Below are positions 7,366 through 15,689 of a DNA stretch of 64,000 bases, piece after piece (the first letter of the stretch is position 1; each line of letters starts with the position of its first letter). Position numbers and translations under genes: made by a program. The stretch comes from AC-38 sp033856025 (lineage in GTDB: Bacteria; Actinomycetota; Thermoleophilia; Solirubrobacterales; Solirubrobacteraceae). Location: assembly GCA_033856025.1 (NCBI GenBank), contig JAWVFQ010000018.1, positions 62,001 through 126,000 on the forward strand, given 5' to 3'. The notes under the pieces are model-generated. The model searched no databases and was not told where the DNA came from. It saw nothing but the letters and a program-made list of their open reading frames with translations.

Positions 7366-8076
7366 GCCGGTGCGCTGGGTCGCCAGCAGGCCGGGCAGGC
7401 GGTCGAGATTGGGCACCAGCAGCGCGGCGGCCAGGACGGGAAGCGCGGGGATGGTCCGGTCCAGCGCGACCTGGAGCGCCACCGCCGCCGGCAGCGCGAG
7501 CACGAGCGCGGCGCCGGTCGCCCGCCGGCGCAGCCCGAACCGCCACGCGCTCGAGGCGAAGAAGGCCAGGAAGAGCACGTCGGCCACGCCGAGCACCCCG
7601 GCGCGGCCGCCGCCCCAGGCCGGGAGGTACAGCGAGAGGAAGTCGCCCGCGTTCGAGGAGTCCCGCGCCAGCAGGGAGGACGGGCCGCCGGCCACGCTGG
7701 CGATGTCGATGCCGGCCACGAACAGCGGCACCCCGACCACCACCGCCGGCTCGGCCAGCAGGCGCGCCAGCAGCATCCCGGCGCTCGCGCCGAACAGGAC
7801 CTTCGTCGTCACGGCGAGCGGCACCGAGCCGGCCTCCGTGAAGGCGGCGCCGAGGAGCCCGGCACCCAGCGCGAGCATCGCCAGCACGAGAACCTCGTCG
7901 CGCGCGGCCAGCAGAGCGAGAACGGCGGCCGAGAGGAGGGCGAGGGCGACGCCGTCGGACAGCAGCGTGTTCGCGTCGCTGACGCCGCCGACATCCGGCA
8001 GAGCCGGCGTCAGCAGCAGGTACGCGAGAAGGGCGCCGTAGAGCGCCGCTAGTAGGGAGGCAGGTCGGCGTACCAC
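7363..8076 (-). CDS. Polytopic membrane protein with presenilin/SPP-like (A22) aspartyl protease motifs
   Basis: A 237-residue protein with about eight hydrophobic segments and no soluble domain. Three motifs stand out in the order known from presenilin and signal peptide peptidase: an Asp inside a membrane helix (D124 in A-G-I-D), G-V-A-D at 163-166 (compare GxGD, second catalytic Asp) and P-A-L-P at 210-213 (compare the PAL motif of the last helix). Archaeal and some bacterial presenilin homologues share this small size. If correct, it is an intramembrane aspartyl protease; otherwise it is an unknown membrane protein. The GTG start lies 28 bases inside the upstream uracil-glycosylase gene, and no better start follows. 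Confidence 0.6.
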   Translation of the reverse strand: MVRRPASLLAALYGALLAYLLLTPALPDVGGVSDANTLLSDGVALALLSAAVLALLAARDEVLVLAMLALGAGLLGAAFTEAGSVPLAVTTKVLFGASAGMLLARLLAEPAVVVGVPLFVAGIDIASVAGGPSSLLARDSSNAGDFLSLYLPAWGGGRAGVLGVADVLFLAFFASSAWRFGLRRRATGAALVLALPAAVALQVALDRTIPALPVLAAALLVPNLDRLPGLLATQRTG

Positions 8077-8702
8077 TGGCCGAGGACCTTGAAGGCCGCC
8101 CAGAACGCCCGCTTGCTGTCCTCTTCGTCCAGCGCCTCGTCGATGTTGGGGACGACGAGCGCCTCGATCGAGGGCGTCAGACGCTGGAGCTCGCCCATCC
8201 GCGGCTCGACCGGGCGCGACAGCGGGACGTCGAGCTCGTTGAGCACGCGCAGCGCGTCGTCGCCCATCGCCACCACGATCTTCGGCTGCACGATCGCCAG
8301 CTCCTCCACCAGCCGCCCGATGCAGGCCGGGTCGGCCAGCGACGGGTCAGCCACCGGGCACTTCACGCACAGGGTCCCGTAGACGGCCAGCGGATCGATG
8401 CCCAGGCGCTTGAGCGACTTCATCAGCGCCGAGCCGGCGCGGCCGTAGAACGCCACGCCCTCCTCGACCTCCGAGGCCCGCGGCGCGTACTTGAGCAGGA
8501 ACACGTCGGCCTGCGGATGGCCCGAGCCGAGGACCGGCATCAGGTTGCCCCGCGGGCAGTGCGGGCACTCGAGGACCTCGCGGGTCAGCGAGTTCAGCTC
8601 GCGGATCGCGCGCTCGAGGTACTTCTCCCGGATCTCGTCGTCGGTCGCGGGCATCGCCGACTCGGGGTTTGGCGGCGCGGGCGTCTCTCCCTGCCGGTGC
8701 AT
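8049..8702 (-). CDS. Divergent uracil-DNA glycosylase superfamily protein with Fe-S cysteines
   Basis: A 217-residue protein. Cysteines 46, 49, 112 and 127 give C-x2-C ... C-x14-C, the pattern of 4Fe-4S uracil-DNA glycosylases of families 4/5. F-Y-G-R-A-G near residue 85 matches their P-F-x-G-x-A-G segment. The usual active-site G-E-A-P-G is replaced by K-Y-A-P-R, so uracil excision should not be assumed; a related DNA-repair or altered base specificity is possible. The start ATG at 8702 overlaps the upstream stop as TGATG; an alternative ATG is at 8654. Confidence 0.75.
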   Translation of the reverse strand: MHRQGETPAPPNPESAMPATDDEIREKYLERAIRELNSLTREVLECPHCPRGNLMPVLGSGHPQADVFLLKYAPRASEVEEGVAFYGRAGSALMKSLKRLGIDPLAVYGTLCVKCPVADPSLADPACIGRLVEELAIVQPKIVVAMGDDALRVLNELDVPLSRPVEPRMGELQRLTPSIEALVVPNIDEALDEEDSKRAFWAAFKVLGQWYADLPPY

Positions 8703-10564
8703 CAGGACTTGCGCGTCGACGGACGCACCCGCGTCTCGTAGAACTTGCGCCCCTGGACGTAGAGAAGGCTGGTCGGCTTGGTGATGATGTCGGCCTCGCG
8801 CAGGGACTCCAGGAACTCCTCGGGGCCCTCGAAGTCGCGCATTCGGATGCGCACCGATCCCAGTCCGGCCGCCACGTGGGAGTCCGACCCGGCGCCGCCC
8901 ACGATCCGGTACTTGGCGGCGAAGCGGACCGCCTCCTCGTTGAACGGCTTGAAGGCGATGCGCGGATTGAACACCTCGATCGCGTCCACGTCGTCGAGCA
9001 CGTCGAGCAGATGCTCGTAGTCGGGCACCGAGTGCAGCCGGTCGAAGGGATGGGGTACGTAGACGAGTCCGCCCTGGCGCTTGATCTCGGCGATCGTCTC
9101 CTGCAGGGAGAGGCCCTTGGGGATCTTCTCCTCGATGAACAGGCCGATGACCTCGCCCTGGTGCGCGGTCTTGACCTCCTCGGCCACGATCACCTTCACG
9201 CCGTCGGCTTGCCGCGCCGCCTCCAGGGCGCCCGAGATCTCGTTGTGATCGGTCACCGCGATCGCGCCCAGGCCCCGCTCGCGCGCCGTGGACAGCAGGA
9301 CGTCGACCGGCGTGGCGCAGTCGTGGGAGTGGTCGGTGTGCATGTGCAGGTCGACGTCGATGAGCCGGCGTCCGCCCAGCCGCCGGCGCACCCCGGCGTC
9401 GCCCTCGGCCGGGTGCCGGCGCGCGGCCAGCGCCCGGTAGGCCGCCTCGACGTCGTCGGCCACGCGCGACCACGTCAGGCGCTCGCGCAGCGCGTCGGCG
9501 TTGGCGCGCAGCCGCGCGCGGCACTCCTCGTCGCCCACCAGGCGGGTCAGCTGGGCCCCCATCGTCTCCACGTCGCCCGGCTCGAACAGCAGGCCCAGCT
9601 CGCCGTCGCCGAGCAGCTCCTCGTAGACGGGAAGCCGCGCGGCGAGCGGCACCGCGCCGGCGGCCAGCGCGCGCACGACCAGCCCGGGCGAGGGCGACGC
9701 GCCCGTCGAGGCGAACACGGCGACGTCCGCGCCGTCCAGATGCACGTCGGCGGCGCCCCGGATCGGCCCCTCGACGCGCAGGCGCTCGCGCACCTCCCGG
9801 CGCACCGAGGCCGGCGGCTCCGTGGCCAGGCTCGACCACAGCGTCGCGCTCCAGTCGCGCTCCAGCGGGACGCGGCGCAGCGCGCGCAGGAAGAGCCGCA
9901 GCGCCGGACGCTCCTCGCGGTGCGGGAAGGCGATCCGCACCCCCGGCCCCCACGCGGCCGGTCCCGCGTCGCCCGGCGGGTCGGCCCCGGGCAGGACCAC
10001 CCGGTAGTCGGCCGGGAAGAAGCGGCGCAGCAGGTCGGCGGTGGCCTCGTAGGAGGCGATGCGCGAGTCCAGGCGCCCGAAGAACAGCTCGACGACGCGG
10101 CGGGCCAGCTGGGTGGAGACGACGCGCTCCGACGGGGCGTGGAACGTCCCCACGTTCAGCGCGCGCGAGTGGCGCAGCGCCGCCGAGGAGGTCGACGGGG
10201 CGAACGGCTCGTGCACGTGCACGAGGTCGAGCGGCAGGACCGTGAGCGCCTCCTCCACGGTGCGCGCCACGTCGACCGGGAGCCGCCGCGAGCCCCGGCG
10301 CGCCGACCCCACCGGCAGCACGTCGCCGACCGCCAGCACGCGCGGCTCGCCGCCCGCCTCGGGCAGCAGCCCCTCGGCGTCGCGGCGCAGCGCCGCGCGG
10401 CTCGAGCGCACGAGCCCGGAGCTGGTCGACGGCGCGATCACCGCCACGCGGTGCCCGCGCGCGGCCAGCTGCGCCGACACGCGCTCGGCGTACAGGTTGA
10501 CCTCGTGCCCCGCCTCCCAGGCGTAGGGGACCACCTGGGCGATCGCAAACGAGTCCGCGCTCAC
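8702..10564 (-). CDS. GT4-type glycosyltransferase fused to a PHP metal-dependent phosphoesterase
   Basis: A 620-residue two-domain protein. Residues 1 to about 370 form a GT-B glycosyltransferase: N-terminal V-V-P-Y then E-V-N-L-Y, and the C-terminal half has the A-S-T-G-A-S-P-S-P-G segment typical of GT4 nucleotide-sugar sites. From about residue 380 a complete PHP domain follows: H-M-H-T-D-H-S-H-D, V-T-D-H-N, A-E-E-V-K, V-P-H-P-F-D and G-S-D-S-H, so all metal ligands appear present. The neighbours ino1 and the CDP-alcohol transferase suggest a role in inositol lipid or envelope glycan synthesis (inference). The start is GTG 10564 with TATGTT six bases upstream. Confidence 0.85.
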   Translation of the reverse strand: MSADSFAIAQVVPYAWEAGHEVNLYAERVSAQLAARGHRVAVIAPSTSSGLVRSSRAALRRDAEGLLPEAGGEPRVLAVGDVLPVGSARRGSRRLPVDVARTVEEALTVLPLDLVHVHEPFAPSTSSAALRHSRALNVGTFHAPSERVVSTQLARRVVELFFGRLDSRIASYEATADLLRRFFPADYRVVLPGADPPGDAGPAAWGPGVRIAFPHREERPALRLFLRALRRVPLERDWSATLWSSLATEPPASVRREVRERLRVEGPIRGAADVHLDGADVAVFASTGASPSPGLVVRALAAGAVPLAARLPVYEELLGDGELGLLFEPGDVETMGAQLTRLVGDEECRARLRANADALRERLTWSRVADDVEAAYRALAARRHPAEGDAGVRRRLGGRRLIDVDLHMHTDHSHDCATPVDVLLSTARERGLGAIAVTDHNEISGALEAARQADGVKVIVAEEVKTAHQGEVIGLFIEEKIPKGLSLQETIAEIKRQGGLVYVPHPFDRLHSVPDYEHLLDVLDDVDAIEVFNPRIAFKPFNEEAVRFAAKYRIVGGAGSDSHVAAGLGSVRIRMRDFEGPEEFLESLREADIITKPTSLLYVQGRKFYETRVRPSTRKS

Positions 10565-10570
10565 GGCGCA

Positions 10571-10576
10571 AACATA
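10571..10576 (-). promoter_or_regulatory. -10 box of the GT4-PHP gene
   Basis: TATGTT on the minus strand, 6 bases before the GTG at 10564; fits a leaderless start downstream of ino1. Confidence 0.45.
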
Positions 10577-10630
10577 GTGGCGGGCCGCCGAAGCGGGCCG
10601 CCGGAACCGCGTCAGACCTGCGGCGCTCGG

Positions 10631-11791
10631 CTACGCCTCCGTCTTCTCCGGCGCCTTGACCTGCTTGGCGGAGGTGCCGGGAAGGCCGGCATGCGCGGCG
10701 ATGAACTCCTCCGTCGCCTCGCGCGCCTCGTCGTCGGGACGCTGCGTGTGCGGCGACTTCATGAGGTAGGAGCTCGGGCCGTCGAGCTGGCCCCCGACGC
10801 CGTGGTTGAGCGCCAGCTTGCACAGGCGCACGGCGTCGATGACGATCCCCGCCGAGTTCGGCGAGTCCCACACCTCGAGCTTCATCTCCAGGTTCAGCGG
10901 CACGTCGCCGAAGGCCTGGCCCTCGACGCGGATGTGCGCCCACTTGCGGTCGGTCAGCCACGGCACGTAGTCCGAGGGGCCGATGTACACGTCGTCCTTG
11001 GGCAGCTCGTGGCCCATGATCGACGTGACCGCGTTGGTCTTGGAGATCTTCTTGGACTCCAGCCGCTCGCGCTCGAGCATGTTGTAGAAGTCCATGTTGC
11101 CGCCGACGTTGAGCTGCGACGTGCGCATCATCTTCACGCCGCGGTCGTGGAACAGGCGCGCCAGCGCGCGGTGCACGATGGTCGCCCCGACCTGGGACTT
11201 GATGTCGTCGCCGACGATGGGCAGGCCGGCCTTCTTGAAGCGGTCGTCCCAGTAGTCCTCGCGGGCGATGAACACGGGGATGCAGTTCACGAACCCGCAG
11301 CCCGCCTCCAGCACCTGCTCGACGTACCACTTGGTGGCCTGCTCGGAGCCGACGGGGAGGTAGGAGACGACCACGTCCGTGTGGGTGTCCTTGAGGATCT
11401 GGACGATGTCGTCGGTCTTGCCGGGCGCCTTCTCGATCTTCTCCGAGAGGTACTTGCCCAGGCCGTCGTGGGTCATGCCGCGATGGACCGGGACGTCCAA
11501 CTTGGGGACGTCGGCGAACTTCAGCGTGTTGTTCTGGCCCGACCAGATCGCCTCGGACAGGTCCTTGCCGACCTTGTCCGCGTCGATGTCGAAGGCGGCG
11601 CTGAACTCGATGTCGCGCACGTGGTAGCCGCCGAGGTCCACGTGCATCAGGCCGGGGACGTCCGCACCCGGGTCGGCGTCCTTATAGAACTGGACGCCCT
11701 GTACGAACGAGGAGGCGCAGTTGCCGACGCCGATGATGGCGACGCGCACCGTCTCGTGCTGGTAACGGGACTTTCCGTTGGTCTTGCTCAC
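10631..11791 (-). CDS. ino1: myo-Inositol-1-phosphate synthase (inositol-3-phosphate synthase)
   Basis: A 386-residue NAD-dependent enzyme converting glucose 6-phosphate to inositol 3-phosphate. It opens with the NAD site G-V-G-N-C-A-S and keeps the family blocks L-N-V-G-G-N-M-D, a Lys-rich catalytic region, W-D-S-P-N-S-A-G and L-N-H-G-V-G-G. The length fits the shorter actinobacterial/archaeal form rather than the 500-residue eukaryotic one. The GTG start at 11791 is chosen because GGAGGA lies 9 bases upstream; the open frame runs 17 codons further but those residues do not fit the family. Inositol phosphate probably feeds the CDP-alcohol transferase encoded just upstream, giving phosphatidylinositol phosphate. 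Confidence 0.95.
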   Translation of the reverse strand: MSKTNGKSRYQHETVRVAIIGVGNCASSFVQGVQFYKDADPGADVPGLMHVDLGGYHVRDIEFSAAFDIDADKVGKDLSEAIWSGQNNTLKFADVPKLDVPVHRGMTHDGLGKYLSEKIEKAPGKTDDIVQILKDTHTDVVVSYLPVGSEQATKWYVEQVLEAGCGFVNCIPVFIAREDYWDDRFKKAGLPIVGDDIKSQVGATIVHRALARLFHDRGVKMMRTSQLNVGGNMDFYNMLERERLESKKISKTNAVTSIMGHELPKDDVYIGPSDYVPWLTDRKWAHIRVEGQAFGDVPLNLEMKLEVWDSPNSAGIVIDAVRLCKLALNHGVGGQLDGPSSYLMKSPHTQRPDDEAREATEEFIAAHAGLPGTSAKQVKAPEKTEA

Positions 11792-11818
11792 GTTGGGAGG
11801 TCCTCCTAGGAAGGCAAA

Positions 11819-11835
11819 CGGCCCGGAACGGGCCG
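11819..11835. other. Hairpin in the ino1 leader
   Basis: CGGCCCG-GAA-CGGGCCG is a perfect 7-base-pair stem with a 3-base loop, 28 bases before the ino1 start and 44 bases after the stop of the upstream CDP-alcohol transferase. On the minus strand it is followed only by TTT, so it could be a weak terminator between the two genes or a leader structure. Confidence 0.45.
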
Positions 11836-11878
11836 AAAGCACGTATCGCTGCGCACCCTGCCGGGTTACATACCCAGC

Positions 11879-12463
11879 TTAGGCGGCTTGGAGCTTGTGC
11901 AGCTGTCCGCGCACGTGCCAGATGCGCTGGAGCGTCGTGAACACGGTCAGTCCGGCCAGCACGTAGACCGACGGCTCGAGCAGCTGGAAGTCGCCCAGTC
12001 CGGCGCCCTTGGCGAACACCAGGCCGATGGCGAGGATGACCACTCGGACCGCGCGTGTGGCGAGGCCGACCTTGCACTCCACGCCCAGCGCCTCGGCGCG
12101 CGCCCGGGTGTAGGAGACCATCAGGGAGAACAGCACGGCGGCCACGGTGGCGCCCACCGCCAGGTCGTCGCCGCGGGCGGCGAAGTAGGCGCCCACCGCG
12201 ATCAGCACGATGCCCTCCTCCAGACGGTCCAGCGTCGAGTCCAAGAACGCGCCGAACTGCGTCCCCTTCCCCGACATGCGCGAGTAGCGGCCGTCCAGCG
12301 TGTCGCAGATCGAGCCCACGATGAACGCCACGCCGGCCAGGAAGAAGTAGCGCTGCCACACCAGCACGGCGGCCACGACGTTCAGCGCGAAGCCGGTGAG
12401 CGAGATGGCGTTGGGCGTCAGCCGCGACTCGATGAGCCGCTCGCGCATGACCGTCGAGGCCAT
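11879..12463 (-). CDS. CDP-alcohol phosphatidyltransferase (probable phosphatidylinositol phosphate synthase)
   Basis: A 194-residue membrane protein with about six helices and the family signature D-T-L-D-G-R-Y-S-R followed by G-A-F-L-D-S-T-L-D, i.e. D-x2-D-G-x2-(A)-R-x8-G-x3-D-x3-D with Tyr where Ala is usual. These Asp residues bind Mg and the CDP-diacylglycerol. Adjacency to ino1 argues that the acceptor is inositol 3-phosphate, as in actinobacterial PgsA1-type enzymes; this is inference from context, and glycerol 3-phosphate remains possible. The ATG start overlaps the upstream PAP2 stop as TGATG, implying coupled translation. Confidence 0.87.
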   Translation of the reverse strand: MASTVMRERLIESRLTPNAISLTGFALNVVAAVLVWQRYFFLAGVAFIVGSICDTLDGRYSRMSGKGTQFGAFLDSTLDRLEEGIVLIAVGAYFAARGDDLAVGATVAAVLFSLMVSYTRARAEALGVECKVGLATRAVRVVILAIGLVFAKGAGLGDFQLLEPSVYVLAGLTVFTTLQRIWHVRGQLHKLQAA

Positions 12464-13260
12464 CAGGCGGGGGCGCCGGCCCGCACCGGCGTGAACGCCC
12501 ACACCGCGGGCCGGGCGCGGGCCAGCAGCGCCTGGGCCACGTAGGCCGACACGCCCGCGACGCAGGCGCCGAGGAAGGCGTCCATCCAGAAGTGGTTCCC
12601 CGTCACCACGACCACGAACGTGACCAGGAACGGGTACAGGAACCAGACGGCCTTGAACACGCGGTGCTTGACCAGCCGGGCCATCGGCCAGCCCAGCATC
12701 AGGGCGAAGGCGACATGCATCGACGGGACGGCCGCGAAGGGGTTGAACAGCGCGTTGATCGCGACGTTGTCCGGGTCGATGCCCGTGAAGTCCGAGACCG
12801 AGTCGGTGAAGCCCCACTCGGGGAAGAAGCGCGGCGGCGCCGTGGGGAACAGCACGTAGCCCACGAGCGCCAGGCCCATGGCGACCATGAACATGTTGCG
12901 TACGAAGTAGAAGCTGGAGTTGTGGAACAGGTAGATGAAGACCAGCGACCCCAGCGTGATCGAGAAGTGCGAGTTGACGTACATCCAGCTCGCGAAGTCG
13001 ATCAGCCACGACTGCCCGCTGGCCCACGCCTGGGCGGCCGGCTCGAAGAACAGGTGCAGGCTGCGCTCCAGCCCGATCAGGTCGCGCCCGTTGGCGAAGG
13101 CGTCCGCCGCCTTGCCGTCCACCGCGCCGCGCACGAACCGGTAGGCGTAGTAGGCCGCGGCGAAGAGCAGCACCTGACGCACGACGTCGAAGACGCCGTG
13201 TGGCAACACGCGAGCTTCGAGTTGACGCAGACGGGCCGGCATGGGGCGAGAGCCGTCCAT
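12463..13260 (-). CDS. PAP2/AUR1-like membrane phosphatase or inositol-phosphotransferase
   Basis: A 265-residue protein with about six membrane helices. The PAP2-superfamily active-site blocks are F-P-T-A-P-P-R-F, V-P-S-M-H-V-A-F (nucleophile-assisting His) and T-G-N-H-F-W-M-D (second His and Asp). This pattern is shared with AUR1-type inositol phosphorylceramide synthases, which suits the neighbouring inositol genes. A lipid-phosphate phosphatase, for example removing phosphate from phosphatidylinositol phosphate, is equally possible. An ATG at 13242 with GGACGG upstream is an alternative start. Confidence 0.82.
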   Translation of the reverse strand: MDGSRPMPARLRQLEARVLPHGVFDVVRQVLLFAAAYYAYRFVRGAVDGKAADAFANGRDLIGLERSLHLFFEPAAQAWASGQSWLIDFASWMYVNSHFSITLGSLVFIYLFHNSSFYFVRNMFMVAMGLALVGYVLFPTAPPRFFPEWGFTDSVSDFTGIDPDNVAINALFNPFAAVPSMHVAFALMLGWPMARLVKHRVFKAVWFLYPFLVTFVVVVTGNHFWMDAFLGACVAGVSAYVAQALLARARPAVWAFTPVRAGAPA

Positions 13261-13294
13261 CCTACCGCCGGGTCCAGCGCGCGGCCAGGCCCGC

Positions 13295-14887
13295 TCAGGC
13301 CTGGTGCGGGCCGCGGCAGCGCGGGTCCGCGTCCACCAGCCGCCCGGGCGCGAAGTCGGCCTTGACGCGGGTCAGGCCGCCCGTCGTCAGGCGCAGGCGG
13401 GTGAGGCCGCCGGGCGCCGACTCGACGCACCCCGCGCCTGTCTCGATCTTCCAGTAGCGCGTGTAGCGCACCCGCACGTCGACCACGCCCGGCCCGCTCG
13501 CGCGCACCGTGAACGCGTTGGGGCTCAGCGAGACCAGGTGGGCGGGGCCCTGGACCAGCGGCACGGCGTAGCGGAAGCGGTACACGCGCCAGTCCGCGTT
13601 GCCCCACACGGGCTCCAGGTAGTCCACGCCGCGGCGCACCAGGCGGGCCTCGGAGACGGCCGCGTAGTCCAGCCGGGCCTCCGGGACGGCGACGTACTGG
13701 ACGCTGTTGGCCGACAGCCAGCCGCGGTAGTCGATCGGGTCCAGGCGGTGGGTGTAGAAGATGCGGTTGTACTTGATGTCGAGCTGGCGCTCCCACCCTC
13801 GGGCCAGGGCGAAGCGCGGCGCCACGAACACGGTCTCCCAGTGGTTGCGCGTGGGCAGAATCTCGACGCGGCCCGACGGTCGCACGCCGTGCAGGAACGT
13901 GTTGAGCGGCAGGTAATACGACGCCTGCACGGCGGGGTCGCCGCTGGCGGCGCTCACGTCGCGGACCGGCGCCACCCACTGCCAGTAGAGGATGGGCACC
14001 GCGAGCAGCGCCAGCGCGAGGTTGCGCCGGCGCCACAGCACGCACGCCAGCAGGGGGCCGCCGAACAGCGTGCCCAGCCGCACGGCGTTGCCGCCCATGG
14101 GCGTGTCGACCAGGAAGGCGGCCAGGCACGCCAGGCCGTAGGCCGCGGCCCCGTAGCGCAGGATCCGCTCCTCGCGCGGGACGATCGCGAGCACGGCGAT
14201 CACGAACGCGATGGTCGGCCAGAACGCGTTCCAGGCGAAGGGCTGCCGCCCGCCCTCCGGGAAGGCGGCGGCCAGGCAGACGGCGCTGACGAAGGCGGCG
14301 CCGGCCACCAGCAGGCTCAGGCGGTGGCGCGTGGCCACCCAGTGCGCGCCCGCCGCCAGGGCCAGGAACAGGCCCGCGATCGGGCTGCCCAGCGGCGCCA
14401 GCACGGCCAGGCCGATGGCCAGCCGCGGATGCTCGCGCTGCGCCGCCAGGACGGCGCCGAGGGCCAGTGCCACGCCCAGCGCGAACGTGAGGCGACCGGT
14501 GAAGAGGTTGGTCGCCGTGGCCGCGCCGAACCAGATCGCGCCGAGCCGAGCGTTCGCGCCCCACTCGGCGCGGGCGATCCGCTCGAACAGGATCGCCGAG
14601 GCGACGGTGGCCAGGGCGCCCACCAGGCGCGGTCCGAGCACGGAGGCCAGCGGCGGGAACAGCACGCTGTAGCCCATCGTGTGGTGCCCGGCGAACCACT
14701 GGCCGTTCCACAGCGTGAAGCCCACCTGGTTGAACAGGTCGGTGCGGTACACCTGCGCCGCCAGGTCCGCGCTCGACGGCTGGAGGATGAGGTAGGCCAG
14801 CGCCGGCACCAGCGCGAAGGCCAGCGGCACCAGCAGAGGGCGGCGCGGCGCGGCGTGGGACGGCAGGGCGAGGTTGGCGGAGGTCAT
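13295..14887 (-). CDS. Polytopic membrane protein, possible glycosyltransferase-like
   Basis: A 530-residue protein with about ten hydrophobic helices in the first 320 residues and a soluble C-terminal region of about 200 residues. The layout, and a C-terminal part containing short beta-rich stretches, resemble GT-C membrane glycosyltransferases, but I see no decisive catalytic motif. It is probably an envelope protein. Its ATG overlaps the stop of the upstream hydrolase as ATGA. It belongs to a five-gene minus-strand series that ends in ino1. Confidence 0.75.
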   Translation of the reverse strand: MTSANLALPSHAAPRRPLLVPLAFALVPALAYLILQPSSADLAAQVYRTDLFNQVGFTLWNGQWFAGHHTMGYSVLFPPLASVLGPRLVGALATVASAILFERIARAEWGANARLGAIWFGAATATNLFTGRLTFALGVALALGAVLAAQREHPRLAIGLAVLAPLGSPIAGLFLALAAGAHWVATRHRLSLLVAGAAFVSAVCLAAAFPEGGRQPFAWNAFWPTIAFVIAVLAIVPREERILRYGAAAYGLACLAAFLVDTPMGGNAVRLGTLFGGPLLACVLWRRRNLALALLAVPILYWQWVAPVRDVSAASGDPAVQASYYLPLNTFLHGVRPSGRVEILPTRNHWETVFVAPRFALARGWERQLDIKYNRIFYTHRLDPIDYRGWLSANSVQYVAVPEARLDYAAVSEARLVRRGVDYLEPVWGNADWRVYRFRYAVPLVQGPAHLVSLSPNAFTVRASGPGVVDVRVRYTRYWKIETGAGCVESAPGGLTRLRLTTGGLTRVKADFAPGRLVDADPRCRGPHQA

Positions 14888-15672
14888 GGCGTGACGCCGG
14901 TATCGAGAAACCGGCACACCTCGTCGGTTACCCCCGGTTCGTCGAGCCAGGGCCAATGGCCTGCTCCGGGGACGCGCCGGACGGAGGCGTGGGCCAGGCG
15001 GCCAGCATACGCGTCGGCGAACGACGGGTCCAGGTACGGATCCTCCTCGCCCCACACGACGAGCGCCGGGCATCGCAGCCGCTCCAGATCCTGCCCCGCG
15101 GCGGCCAGCGCGTCCTCCGGCGCGCCGCGGTAGAGCCGCAGGATCGCCCGCTGCGTGCCCTGGTCGAAGTCGCGCCACCAGCGGTCCACGACGTCGGCCG
15201 GCATCCCCGAGATGCGTCGCAGCGCGAACTTCGTGCTGGCGCCCATGAACAGCTCGCCCACGCCGCGCCGGCGCCACAGCCGCGCCGCCCAGTGCCAGCG
15301 GTAGCCGGGGAGCAGCGGGACGGCGTCGACGACGACCAGCCGCTCCACCCGCTCGGGCATGCGCATGGCCAGCGCCAGCGCCACCGCGCCCCAGTCGTGC
15401 AGCGCCAGGCGGAAGCGGTCCACGCCCCTGTGGTGCAGGAAGCGCTCCAGCCAGTCCGCATAGCCCTCGATCGAGTACGGGAAGTCGCCGCGCTTGGCCG
15501 AGCGCCCGAAGCCCGGGAGGTCGGGGGCCAGGCCGCCCGTGCGCTCCAGGAACGGCTCCCACATCTCTCCGGACTCCGGAACCCCGTGGACGTAGAGGAC
15601 CGGGGGGTCGCCGCCCGGCGCCTCGCGCCAGGCGATGGGCATCCCTTCGAAGTCCTCGACGCGCGCCTCCAC
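14884..15672 (-). CDS. Alpha/beta hydrolase, haloalkane-dehalogenase/epoxide-hydrolase-like
   Basis: A 262-residue protein. H-G-V-P-E-S near residue 29 forms the oxyanion region, the nucleophile elbow is H-D-W-G-A with Asp (not Ser) as nucleophile near residue 93, W-G-E-E-D-P holds the acid and G-A-G-H-W-P the catalytic His. An Asp nucleophile is typical of haloalkane dehalogenases, fluoroacetate dehalogenases and epoxide hydrolases; which one cannot be told. The start is GTG 15672, divergent from the PfkB kinase gene by 17 bases. Confidence 0.87.
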   Translation of the reverse strand: MEARVEDFEGMPIAWREAPGGDPPVLYVHGVPESGEMWEPFLERTGGLAPDLPGFGRSAKRGDFPYSIEGYADWLERFLHHRGVDRFRLALHDWGAVALALAMRMPERVERLVVVDAVPLLPGYRWHWAARLWRRRGVGELFMGASTKFALRRISGMPADVVDRWWRDFDQGTQRAILRLYRGAPEDALAAAGQDLERLRCPALVVWGEEDPYLDPSFADAYAGRLAHASVRRVPGAGHWPWLDEPGVTDEVCRFLDTGVTP

Positions 15673-15689
15673 CGGCGGGCGAGGTTAAC

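Noticed and set aside
8703..11330. Long minus-strand frame upstream of the uracil glycosylase
   Set aside because: It overlaps the GT4-PHP and ino1 genes in another frame and has no family resemblance; only the last 217 residues are real.
8669..11809. 1046-residue plus-strand frame
   Set aside because: Antisense to GT4-PHP and ino1, His/Arg/Val-rich shadow without recognisable domain.
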